A DNA stretch of 64,000 nucleotides from Phellopilus nigrolimitatus (taxonomy: Eukaryota > Basidiomycota > Agaricomycetes > Hymenochaetales > Hymenochaetaceae): the NCBI GenBank assembly GCA_021029095.1, contig JAJOHG010000036.1, forward strand, positions 248,001 to 312,000. The letters run 5' to 3'. The notes beneath the pieces were generated by a model. That model saw only the letters and a program-made list of their open reading frames with translations, ran no database searches and was not told where the DNA came from. The first letter of the stretch is position 1, and each line of letters starts with the position of its first letter. This document shows, one piece after another, positions 49,061 to 60,420 of this stretch. The position numbers and the translations under genes are program-made.

Positions 49061-51691
49061 TTAGTACGAGCGTCCGAACATGGTCCAGCGCTTCGCGTCC
49101 TTCTCGCACGCCGGGCATTTTGTGACTCCAGGTGCAATCTTCGGATACTGATACTGGTCAAAGGGAATGGCGAGTGACTTGGCACCTGCGGAAGGGGCGC
49201 GCTCGTCTTGAGGCTCCGCACTGCAGTCAGAAGGTGCCGTAAGAACTATGTTAACATCGAAAGAAAGTGAAAAGCGACTCACGTGCGCCCACTCCGTTCT
49301 TTGATATCGTCCTCGCACGCCTCTTCCTCACACCATGGAAGGACGACGACACACTTGTCATCGAGCGTCGGGACGACGTCCGCCCACGTTGTCACGACCT
49401 TCAGGCGCGACTGATACACCGCCTTGGCGCGCTCGAACATCTCCCTCTGGATCGTCTCAAGCAACTCAGGCACGGTGTGTTCGAGGCCCGCGAGGGGCAA
49501 CGGGGTCTTCGCGCCGTTGTCGCGACGCACGGAAAGCGTTTGCTTTTTCTGCACGTCGGCCGGTCCGATCTCGAGGCGAAGTGGAACACCCTAGGAGCCT
49601 TTATTAAGATGAATCCGGAAGCTGTGAAATGAGAGCACATCGCACCTTCTGTTCCCAGTCGTTAAATTTGTATCCTGGAGTGTAGCCATCGCGAAGGTCA
49701 GCCTTTGCCCGAATACCAGCCTTTTTCAACGACTTTGCAAGCTCGTCGCAGCGGTCATACATCTCCTGCTTGTTCGTACGCGCCGTGATGCCGCATGGGA
49801 CGACGACGACCTGTACGCTCGCGACACGTGGAGGGAGGACAAGACCCTGGTTATCGCCGTGAACCATGACCATCACACCGATAGTACGTGTGCTGAGGCC
49901 CCACGAGTTTTGCCATGCGTACACCTTCCCGCCGCTGGGTCCGGTACCCTGTGGGTCATCCGGATCCTCGACGACAATGTTGAACATCTCCGGGCGCGAG
50001 AAGTTCTGGCCGAGGCAGTGCGACGTTGCACCCTGGATCCCCCGGCCCGTCGTCGGGATGAAACCCTCTACAGTTGTCGTATACAACCCACCCGCAAATT
50101 TCTCTTTCTCGGACTTGATACCAGGGATGACGGGGACGGCGAGCAGGTCTTCGTATACTCGGCGGTAAAGATCAAGGATCTGTCGTACTTCGACATCAGC
50201 TTCTTGTTTTGTGAGATGGGCAGTGTGGCCCTCCTGCCACAGGAATTCACGAGTGCGAAGGAAAGGCTCTAAATAAAACAAAATAAAAATTTCGAACTCC
50301 ACAATGAGAAAGAAAAAGTACACACGCGGGCTCTTAAACTCCCATCTTACAACACTGTTCCATTGATTTAGCTTGAGGGGAAGATCGCGATGGCTCTTAA
50401 TCCACTTCGCATAGTCTATAAAATATTTAATTTTCTGATATCACGGGACAATGCATGCACTTACAAGGGTACATTGCCGTCTCAGAGGTTGGGCGGATAG
50501 CGATCGGCTCCTCGAGTTCTGAGTTTCCGCTGCACATTGTCTGTCTGTTGAAACAATGATGACACCAGATAGGTTTGAAACTTACGCCCTCGTGACCCAG
50601 GCCACCTCCGGCGAGAAACCCTCAATATGGTCCTTTTCCCGCTCCAGAACCTTCTGTGACACGAACATAGGGAAATATGCATTCTCGACGCCCAACTCCT
50701 TGATTTCCGAGTTAAACCATGCTTTTTTGCGAGGTGAGTCAGTACAATCTATCGGAGAATGACAGTAGAAGAATCACCTTGGATATTCTCCCAAATGCTA
50801 TATGACCACGGCTTGAGAATGTAGCAACCGCTGACACTATAATAGTCGAGCATGTCGGCTTTGATCAGAACCTGTAAATTTGTGATTAGATTTCCGCCTG
50901 CACATAGCTCAAAGAGATAGAAAAAACACGAACATTCGTGTACCAAGCAGGGAAGTCCACTTCTTTCTTCACACCAACTGCAATCTGCACTGCGCCTTCG
51001 ATCTTCGCAGTATCCTTCTGTGCCTTTTCTTGAACCGCCGCTTTCGTCGGACCGCTTGACGTGGGAGGAGCAGCCGCCTCAGCTTTGAGCGCCTCGAAGT
51101 CAATTTCATGGATTTTGATGTCTGTCGTTTCTAAAGAACGCAAATACGCGGCGATGTCACTGCCCGAAAGGAAGACGGTTGAATCAGAGGAGAGGGCATG
51201 GACGGCAAAGGTGGATGACGAAGACGCGAGCGAAGCATCGAGGACCGTCACCACCTTTGGGAAAGTCTTCGCGTCGAGAGCCAGGGGAGAAACTTGACAC
51301 AGAAATTCACATAAATTCAGCACATACTTCAAACCATATGGTTTAGAATGCAAGACGCACGAGAATCCTTGTCCAGGGCAAAATAATCCGTCAATAAATC
51401 CGCCGAGGCGAGACGCAGCTCCTTCAAGCTAAGCTTCTTTCCAAGTGCACCCGAGCTTGTCTCGGTCTCCTCTCGCGTGACGACAACAACGGGGACAGGA
51501 ATCGCTGTCTTCGCCGTCTTTGGCTTGAATACGAGTGTTTTCGTGAGCTCGAACCCTGATGGTGCACTTCCTGAGGCCTCAAGAGTCGAGCGCCAGGCGG
51601 CAGGGGAGGTCGCCGATACGTGCGCGACTGTCGCTGCGGGAGCGATAGATAACTTCGCCAGACATTCTGCGACAACGTCGGCACTAGACAT
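49061..51691 (-). CDS. Prolyl-tRNA synthetase, eukaryotic type with N-terminal YbaK-like domain
   Basis: The N-terminus ([20 protein letters not shown] to [18 protein letters not shown], then [16 protein letters not shown]) is the ProX/YbaK editing-like domain found on fungal ProRS. A Lys/Ala linker leads to the class II core: [48 protein letters not shown], then motif 2 [14 protein letters not shown] and [36 protein letters not shown] and [19 protein letters not shown] (motif 3) follow. The anticodon domain contains [13 protein letters not shown] and [16 protein letters not shown], and the C-terminal zinc-like end is [22 protein letters not shown] with stop at 49061. It attaches proline to tRNA-Pro in the cytosol. 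I start at ATG 51691; the same frame stays open to an ATG at 51901. Introns are short; the frame is intact. Confidence 0.93.
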
Positions 51692-54600
51692 GCTAGCGGA
51701 TGAGTCCGAGTGAAGGCGGGCGCGTGCGTAAGTCGGAGCGTGAGCTGGTGGTCTGTGGGCAAGGGCAAATCGGGTCTGTGACTCGACGCGGCAGGCTCCT
51801 GCTATCTGATGAAAAAGGGAAAAATCATTGTGTCTGCGAAAGGAGGACCCTCCATGCCGAGCCAGATGCAGACGCACGCTGCTGCATCGACTCGTCAGCA
51901 TGCAGCCCTCGTCGAAGTCGGGTGTGGCGTCGGCGTTGTCGCGTTTGTCGGCGAAAAAAGGCGTTTTATTTACGAATTTTTGAGTCTAAATTTTGCCGAC
52001 GGTTGATCATGATTGCCTTACTCGATCGAAAGTGGCTGTAACTGCTAGTCGGAGGGCAATACTACACTTGGCACGAAGCCGACTTGTCCCGTTTCTTCAA
52101 AGTCAATGAACTCAGGGCCGAAGGTTTTCATGCGCGTAAATTTTGCAATATATGTCCCTTGAATTTAATTGTTAATTATTCTCATTTTCTTTTTTTTTTT
52201 CAAGTTGAAACTGATTGAGAACGAGAAAGGTGCTTATGCTCGTAACTCGACGTTGAGTTGTATTTACATGTACTGGATATAATTCGTTAATAAGTAATCT
52301 GCCGAATCTATACTACAAGTAGACCCGGTCTAGTAAACCGTCATAATTGTACACCTGAAGTAACTTTTAAAATAAACGTCAGTCATATAGTAGCCCCCCA
52401 ACCATCCAACCAACCCTTTCCGTGGTCTTGAGCCTTCCCGCGTCAACTCGGTTCACCACTACGGTGGGTGTGAGAAATAAAACCAGAGAACCAATCCTAA
52501 ACTAAAGATACACCGAGCCCAACAAATAGATCTGTATATGCGTCGGAAATCCATCAGAACACATAGCCTATAGAGACTCGAAAGTGAACACCGGGTTTAG
52601 AAGAATTACCTGCATGTTTTAGCCCGCGTCCTTCCTCAGGCTCCCTTTGATTCGAACTTCGCTCTATCGCTGGGCATGACGATTCTACAAGATAAGGCAT
52701 TGGCCAGGTCTTCTAGCTGTTTTCATCCTACAGTCGAACCTTGACTGGCTCTTGATGGTTAAACCCTGCTCCAGATTTTCCACTTTACTCACATAATTGA
52801 ATAGCAAATGATGCTAGAAGAGGATGCACGCTGTTCAGACCTCCACTCAGCTCACACCCTTTTGTCGTAAACAAAAAAAAAAAAAAAAGAAAACAGGTGA
52901 GGGACTTACCGAACTTCGAATCATATAAGGTCCCCGAAGGTTTGAAGTATCAAACAGTTTTCCGTTGCACGGACAAATCCGAAAGAACTCATCCAAGGAG
53001 ACTGCGTGTATTCGTGTATTGGTAAATGCCGGATCAGGTTGTCAGGCATATCTTCGCAGAGTTTGGACTTCCGTTAGTACAGAGACTGAGAAACGCACGA
53101 CAAGTACAATCTTTAGACTACTGGCAGGATAGAGTTCGGCTCTGGAGAAGGGTTGACTTTGCCGGATAACAAATTCTTGGTCCAGACGAAAAACATTGTT
53201 ATACGTGCAAGATTAGAATTCTAGTACAGCACGCTTTCAGCAGGAGTCATTTCTAACGAAAAAAAAGGTCTCATGCCTGGGAAGCAAACATATAGAGATA
53301 GATAGTCATTTGAGATCGACTCATCAAAAGATTGCTAGAATTAATAATTTTTCTAGCACAACCCTGATTGAAGTGCGACCAGGGTGAACGAATAAATTCG
53401 GTGCGAAAAGAAACGCCGAATGTCGGACGTACCAGAGAGCATATACAATAGGACGACCTAGTAGGCAAGGAGGTCTCGGACGGCGTCTTGTAAAGCTGTA
53501 CAGTTGTTCAGCTCAATCAAACAAGGAAAAGTCTTAGTGCGGTTAGTAGGAGCTGAAGGCGCGTCCGGATCAGAATCAATATTGACGATTGCTCAGTAGT
53601 GCGATACTACGCTGAGCGGCGTGCGTCAAGAAAACTCGACTAGTAGCGAATCTGCAGATGAGATTCTACATGGCCGTGCGCGCTGTTTTTCATGAATGTA
53701 TTCCAGCCGTTCCGGAATCCCGCTGAGCTCAGACACCAGGGGTTAGAAGCAAGAAGCCGGGCGCTTGGGCAGATCTGAGCCGATCGCATGATGGTAAGAA
53801 AGAAAGTTTTAGCGAAAGGGCATATGGGAGAATTATGTCACTAATGTGTAAGTACTAGGAGCGAGCCGACTGTACAAGCAGTTCAGATTTGGTTGCTAGA
53901 CGAACAGCGTTGAGGACGAGAAGACATAATTCATTGAACTTTAATCGAAGATATGTGCAAACCTACGAATTTTTTTAGACTAGATTGACGGACGGTCGGT
54001 GTGCTCGGAGCCTCGGGGACCGATCACTCTCGTACTCGACGTTGATGAAAGAAGTCCATGTTTGTATAGCATATCATTCGCATCAAGCGAATCGGTAGCG
54101 CAACTGATGCCGATCTTCTCGGCAAGATCGCCGGTGACTTCCTCGTACACGTGGCTGATGGAAGTAAACCTTATTATCATCTCGAGTGCCTGACTTGATT
54201 TTCAGTTCTAGCAGTTTGCCATCACGAGACATCGAGACATCGCAGACGCCGGTAAGCGTTCAGCGGCAGATTCGTGCGCATATCGTATGCTGATGAAGTT
54301 GTGTAAAGTGTTGTCGAGAGCAGTTCTGACTTTTCAGAAAATTTCAGGACCAGGAGGAGAGCACAGCAGCCACGCGCTGCGCAATGACTCACTACGCTGG
54401 TTACGTTAGATACGCAACAACACATATGGATCACTGGGCTTCAAAAATTCTATGGGTCTGATGTAGAAAAAAAATTGTGGTAGCCAGAATAACACTCGGA
54501 GACGTCTCCTAAGACCGATCGAAACCCCAGCACAATTAACCGAGTCCACACCGACTCGCACCGAAAGATCCTGTCCCCGCTGTGGACCTGCGACCGCGAT

Positions 54601-55438
54601 CAGGACTCGGTGTAACGCGGGATCTGGGACTGCACGAGCTGTCTGTGATAACCGTGCCAGCCCGATGTATCAAGCCGGCGGTTACGCAGCTGCGTCGTTC
54701 ATTCCATACAAATACGTGAACAAGTTCTGGGTCCCCACCTGCTTACTCGAACTCTTTCTTTCACGACTCCACCCGGAAATTGCTATAACACTTGAAAGAC
54801 GAGTACTTCGGGCCTAGGATAACATCAGGCCGTTTCTGCGGTAGCTTTTTTTGCGCTTCCAGGCTCGCTATGTTCACCGGGTACGAGTCGTAAATCCTCG
54901 GGACGCGGCCCTGCACTTTATCTTGGCCCTGTCGATTATTTCAATGACCCGTATAAGCAAAAATATTGCTCGGAAAGCGCGGGGTTTTCTTTTATTCGGA
55001 CGAATTAGTCGAGTCGACTTCGGTATGAGGCATCCATACCGATAGCCGGTATCTGACCCTGCTGGCCAACAATTTCCGGGGAAAGTGAAGCTGAGACCAG
55101 TCTTCTTTCTTTTTCTATCTTCCTTTCTCTTCTCTTCTCGCGTCTCATGGTGATCGCGCCTTCTAAATTACGGCGCCAATCACTCTCGATTTCATACCCA
55201 AGAGTGGCTTTCATCAAATTAGGCCGCACCTTTTGCTACCTTATGTTCTTCTGTCCGACCTCGGGCTTAATTCCTCAATATTCTAGGGAGACGCGGCGTT
55301 CATGGTGCTGAAGGCTACACATACTTATATAAAGGTGGTTGCATCACGGAGTTTGGTGACTACCGCCTTAATTTCGAGCGGTTGTGTTCAGCATCCAGTC
55401 TCATCAACGACTTTTTATCCCCCCAGAATAATTTTGTC
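51692..55438. other. 3.7 kb gene-poor region
   Basis: The left 210 bp extend the ProRS frame. Beyond that I see homopolymers (T run at 52189-52200, A run at about 52869-52884) and AT-rich sequence. Small frames such as 53980-54180 (minus) show no family. No transposase, reverse transcriptase or tRNA was recognised. The right end should hold the promoter of the UbiA gene. Confidence 0.4.
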
Positions 55439-56737
55439 ATGCCGTCCTTCCCAAACACTTTCGAAACTGAGGCTCAAAGTCCTCCACCGTCCGGAGTCAC
55501 GCGCTTGAATGATAACTTGGCCGATAAATCCGTACTTTCCGTTACCATACCTCGGACAGTGTTCGACTCACTCCTCCGCCTACCGTCCAAAGCTCTCTAC
55601 CATTTCAACACCACACTTCTTTTCACTGCGTCTGACTGGAAGACAACTGTTATCCCAATTGTCAGTATTTCTATCTCTTTTATTTTTTTGACACCATCTT
55701 TTGCGCTTGAGCTCGGAGCCAGGTCCAAGTTCGACTTTGCTACTCGCGTATCCTTTAAATTAAATTTCATTTAATCTTGCATATACTCATGCTTTCCTCG
55801 GGCAGACTTCGCTTGCATGCGCATCTGCGCCCCTTTCCTCTCCAACGCGCATCCCACACGTTCTCTTCTGGACCTGGTTCCACGTTCTGCAATTCAACTT
55901 CTCCAACCAGACTGTTTCGCCGGAAGAGGATGCGCTCAATAAGCCCGAGCGTCCCATCCCAGCAAAGCGCATCGCGCTCGAAACCGCGCTTTTCTTCCGG
56001 TGGTGGGTCATGCCTCCGTTGTGCTGCCTGCTAAGTGTCATGTACAGTTGGGAATGTGTGGGTGCAAGCATGCTTCTGTGTGTGTTCACGGTCCTCTACG
56101 ACGAGCTTGGAGCCTCCGCGGGTCATTGGGCAGGGCGGAATGCTGTGAATGCGCTGGGGTTCATGGCGTTCGAGCTCGGGTCATGTCTGATTGCAGGTGA
56201 TTAATACTTGTTCTTTGCGTCATCTCTCTTTCCCTCATTCTTCCTTCCTTCCAACTATATCTACTTTGTTCTAGGTCCCGATTTACATACCCTTGATACG
56301 ACCGCGCTCCTCGCCATTGCATGCTCTATGGGCATCTTCGCTACCACAATACAAGCTCAGGACTTTGAGGACGAGCCAGGAGACCGCGCCGTCGGCCGAC
56401 AAACTCTCCCCATCGTCGCGCCCTCGCTCGCGCGTCCTACGCTCCTTCTCGCCATTCTCGCATGGAGCATTGGCTTGAGCTTCTTATGGGAGCTCAGCTT
56501 GGCTTATAGCGCGGCGTTTGTGGCGCTGGGAACCATAGTCGGCTTGCGCTTCGTCTTGTGGGGAGGCGTAGAGGTGGACCACCGGAGCTTCATTCTGTAT
56601 AATGTACGCGTGGAGGTTATTTTATTGAAACGATTACCGATGAATGCTCACTTCATTTTCTTTGGATGCAGGTCTGGCTATCCATCGCACACGCGCTCCC
56701 TGCATACTATCGGTTCGTAGTTGTGCAGACCGCCTAA
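55439..56737 (+). CDS. UbiA-superfamily membrane prenyltransferase or terpene-cyclase-like protein, copy 1
   Basis: Four exons (55439-55660, 55806-56196, 56275-56603, 56672-56737) give 335 residues. After a hydrophilic N-terminus comes LYHFNTTLLFTASDWKTTVI. The first Asp-rich motif is in QFNFSNQTVSPEEDALNKPE followed by RPIPAKRIA, the fungal variant of the UbiA Asn/Asp motif that binds Mg-diphosphate. FTVLYDELGASAGHWAGRNA forms a loop, and the second motif is IQAQDFEDEPGDRAVGR (DxxDxxGD type) before LPIVAPSLARP. Several hydrophobic spans separate these (LLAIACSMGIFATT, LLLAILAWSIGLSFLW). The end is WLSIAHALPAYYRFVVVQTA. Family role: transfer of a prenyl diphosphate to an acceptor in ER-type membranes, or diphosphate-dependent cyclisation as in Fma-TC-like UbiA cyclases; sequence alone does not decide. 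A paralogue starts at 63384 and an FAD monooxygenase lies between. Confidence 0.85.
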
Positions 56738-58517
56738 GAAGAGAGTCCGATAGTTATTTATGAAAGCAGTTTCAAAGCTGAGAGAAATGGATTCTCACTA
56801 CTCCAGCGAAATTTGCATTTTCTACGCCTACAGTCGATATTCTGATAACGCATAGTCTGCCCCGAGATCTAGCCATACATTTGTAGAGCTTGTGTATTAG
56901 CACATAGGAGTTGGCTAGCTAGTGGGCAAAGCGCTTGGCTCTCATTTTTTGTACACATTTGCAGGTGCACGCCAAAACACGCCCGTCCTGCGCAATCTTC
57001 TTCCTAGCTAGTAGGGTACAAACATTTATCTCGCGTATGTATTAAAGCACGTCCAGCGCTTCGAAAAGAATCAGCCTTATTTATAAGTCCACCTACCTAA
57101 AAGCAAATTGCGATGGCCTCCTGAACACGAACTCACTCCAGAAACGGTGAATCTCTAATTTCTCCATCCCACCCGCCCTGCATTCTTGAAGTTTCTCGTC
57201 TTCCATTCTATATTCCCACATACGTTTTTCATGTAATCATTGTGCAGCGACAACCCCTCAAAAGTATCATGCCCGAAATGTCTTCAATATTGAGATGACG
57301 ATAACGAAGCCTGCATGAAGCTGCATGTCCGACTATTTACCGCGAATCGTAAGATCAACGCTAAAACAGGGTACCTAAGCAAACCTTTTCTCGAAGCGAG
57401 CCAAAGCTTGTCGACAGTCGACGCTTGCAAGCTCCGGCGCGGAAGTCCAACGGGCCGGGTCGACGGTGGTGTGACTATGTTACTGATGTCGGCACCTTCT
57501 TTCCTTCTTTGCAGATCCACAATGAGCCTTCTCAACTTTCACAATCTGAATCTTACCAAACCTACTCAGCTTCTCAGATCCAAGGCCTCTACACAAGATG
57601 TAGAAAAGGAGGAGACAGATAGAGAGTAGGAAGGGGGGCAATGCGGGATGCTCTTATCTTTTTGAAAGCATCAGTTAGACGCCGTTTTATTTATTCAGAA
57701 TTGTTCTGAATTTTATCACGGAATTTGCGGCCCCACCAAATCGAGATCATCTAAAAAACATTTATCCCTTTTCGAGTTTATCCTCCGAGTCCCGGGCCTC
57801 ATCATCGGGATTCCAAAGTCGGAGTTCTCAGTTTTTCGAGCACAGATGTCATACGAATAATGATAAAGGGGAAGATGCAGATTGTATGATTACGCTCCGA
57901 GGGAGAGAAATACTTGAGATGTTTTCAGCCATTTATGACTAAAAGGTGACTGAAGATAAAAGTTTAGGACACCGTGTTCGTACATGTGGCCTACGTGGTA
58001 TACATATGAAGGCAGGCACAGGTCCCGCGCCTTTTACACAAGGCGAACTGAAATTTAGTTCTGAAGCAGATGCGCCCGGTTTGTCTTGAGCCATCCATGA
58101 AAGGACTAAGCCTCGACCAAGACCTACAGTAAATCATATCACACATGCCAACACCATTCTTCCCCTTCAAATTCGCCTTGTGCCTCGCTTTCGGCTATTG
58201 CAAAACTGTTGCACTCTAATCATTTTGGTTCCGCTTTCATTTACGGCTTCATCTCATATTAAATTTTTAGCTAATATCGGGTTCGAGATCTCGCTTGACG
58301 GATCTGAAAGCAACGGCTAAGAAACCGGCATGGGTGATGGTGAACCTTACTGAAATCGAAAAGTCCAACTTCCCCGTTGCAAGGTCGTCTCACGAGCAGC
58401 TCGGACTTCCACAGGCTTCTCCACGAAGTAGACCGTGCACCTATAAGTAACCCCATTTTGCTTGCCATGCGCGGTCCCGGTCATTCCATGGTCTTCCCCA
58501 CGTCCCCGGTACATGAG
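56738..58517. other. Intergenic region within the UbiA/monooxygenase locus
   Basis: 1.78 kb including the 3' flank of the UbiA gene, the likely promoter and an unresolved first exon of the FAD monooxygenase. No other motif recognised. Confidence 0.4.
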
Positions 58518-60420
58518 AATCTCTTCCATCGACGGCGGGCGTTGCGCTCCAATTCATTGTAGTTGGAGGAAGCATCGCAGGTCTCTCGTGTGCCTACAAC
58601 CTGCGACAGGCGGGCCATCGCGTTCGTGTGCTTGAGCGCACATCCAACACAAAACATGTACGTGTGTCCTTCGCCGGAAGACTAGTTCAGTCTCCAAATT
58701 TGCTTCCGTCGATATTTTTCAGGGTCTTGGTGGGCTACGTGTCCCACCGAACTTGACGAAACTTCTTTTTCATTGGGGATTGAAGGAAAAAGTGGACAAG
58801 CTCGGTGTCAAATGTCCACGAATAGATTTTCAAGAAGGTGCGAATCGTCGTTCAGACCAATAATGACCCGAGCTACAAGTCATTCCCATAGGCTATACTG
58901 GGGAATACTTGAGCTCCTTAGTGTTCCACGAGGCAATTATGAAGGAGCTGCAAGCAGACTCGTATGGCATGCATGTAAGATCGTTGAAGAAGTCTTTAAT
59001 AATACTCTCGAGCTAATGCAGCATTCTTGGTCCATTCAGTACGACGATCTTCGAGATATGATTTTCGACATCGCGGTGAAGTCTGGTGCACGGGTTGATT
59101 TCAATACCGAGGTGGTCGACGTCAATATTCACGAACCTTCGGTCCTGCTTGCATCCGGAGAGCGTCTGTACGCAGACATCATCGTGGGCGCCGATGGCGC
59201 GCAAAGCCTGGTTAGAGAGTACATGACAGGAGGAGAGACGCATGAAGTTGGGCCTTGTACAGGCTTTTCGTACGTTTTGGCTAGTCGCAACTGCAGCATG
59301 TACTAACCAATTTCTCATGAAGATATTCCGTTCCGGTTAAAGAGATGATGAAGGATCCGGAGTTACGCCCAATAATTGAAAAGGACAAAGGAGCGGTGAG
59401 CTCCAAACAATTTGTCGGTGTTTTTGATAAGCTTACCCGTATTTAGTGGCGAGTTTGGACGGGCGGTCGTCGCGCTATTCTTTCATACCGTATTGTAAGC
59501 TCGGATTTCATATGGCTATTGCATATCCAGGTTATCTGATTAGCTATGTTGCAGCGACCAGACGAATACGGAATTCATTTATTATACCCGGATCCGAAGG
59601 CGACTTCAGCCTGGGAGAAAACCGTGAATCTCCAACCTATATTCAAACAGTTTGAAAAATTCGAGACTGCGTGAGTAGTTGGGGTTTACTTACACACTTC
59701 GCACGACTATTTCTGACATCAAATGTGTCACTCATTACAGATGCCAACGGTTAATAAAGTTACGATCGACGGCTCTGGAAATAAAACATGTAGTCCAAAA
59801 GCCCCTCGAAGACTGGTTTAGTGACGACGGCCGTGTCGTACTTATCGGTGATGCTGTGCATGCCCTAGTTGTGAGTAATTTGCGCGCAGTTTCTCTGGTA
59901 TCTCTCAACAATTTCTTCCCTCAAGCCTGGGACTACCCATGGCGCTTCTCTCGCTATAGAAGATGGTGCCGTCCTTGGATCATTGTTCTCCCGCCTAAAA
60001 TCCCATGATGGCTCTGAGATCGTCCGTCTATTGTCTGCATTCCAAGAAATCCGTCAGGACCGCTGTTCAGTGATCGCGAAGTCGGAGCTCGAGTCCGTGT
60101 TGCTTGTATCATTGCCGGATGACGACCCGATGCGTGCAGTTCGTGACGCGGGCTTCCGCGCGGGGAGAGATGCGCATGCATTGGACTGGGACGACATCGG
60201 CGAAGACTCTCTCTCAAGTGCATGGGAGGATTTTAAAATGTCGTTCGGGTATGAAGCGTATGATGCCGCGGACGATTGGTGGGTCGATTGGGGAGTGATG
60301 CGCGAAAGGATGGCGGCCTCGATCAGAAGGGATGAGGCAAGGGATGGCAGAGCTCCTACGTCCGGCGGGCTAAGCTTACCGCAAGGACTTACTACGACAG
60401 CAAGAGGAACTCCACGATGA
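58518..60420 (+). CDS. FAD-dependent monooxygenase (salicylate-hydroxylase-like), 5' exon unresolved
   Basis: The FAD-binding start is QFIVVGGSIAGLSCAYNLRQ then AGHRVRVLER (GxGxxG-type). Joined exons give GLGGLRVPPNLTKLLFHWGL, TGEYLSSLVFHEAIMKELQA, YDDLRDMIFDIAVKSGARVD, ERLYADIIVGADGAQSLVRE (DG motif) and WRVWTGGRRAILSYRI. Next come RPDEYGIHLLYPDPKATSAW, DDGRVVLIGDAVHALV (GD motif) and PGTTHGASLAIEDGAVLGSL. An unusually acidic, Trp-containing C-terminal region (DWDDIGEDSLSSAWEDFKMS, DDWWVDWGVMRERM) follows to the stop at 60418-60420. About eight introns, all in frame. The first exon is uncertain: the frame meets a stop just before 58518, so an acceptor at 58516-58517 is assumed; an ATG at 58513 is one base out of frame. 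Family role: NAD(P)H-dependent hydroxylation of aromatic or meroterpenoid substrates. It sits between two UbiA genes. Confidence 0.85.

Noticed and set aside
53980..54434. Two minus-strand frames of about 70 codons that might be a decayed gene
   Set aside because: No recognised motif and no frame or splice continuity between them.
58268..58295. GGGTTCGAGATC, tRNA T-arm-like
   Set aside because: No matching stems or anticodon arm nearby.
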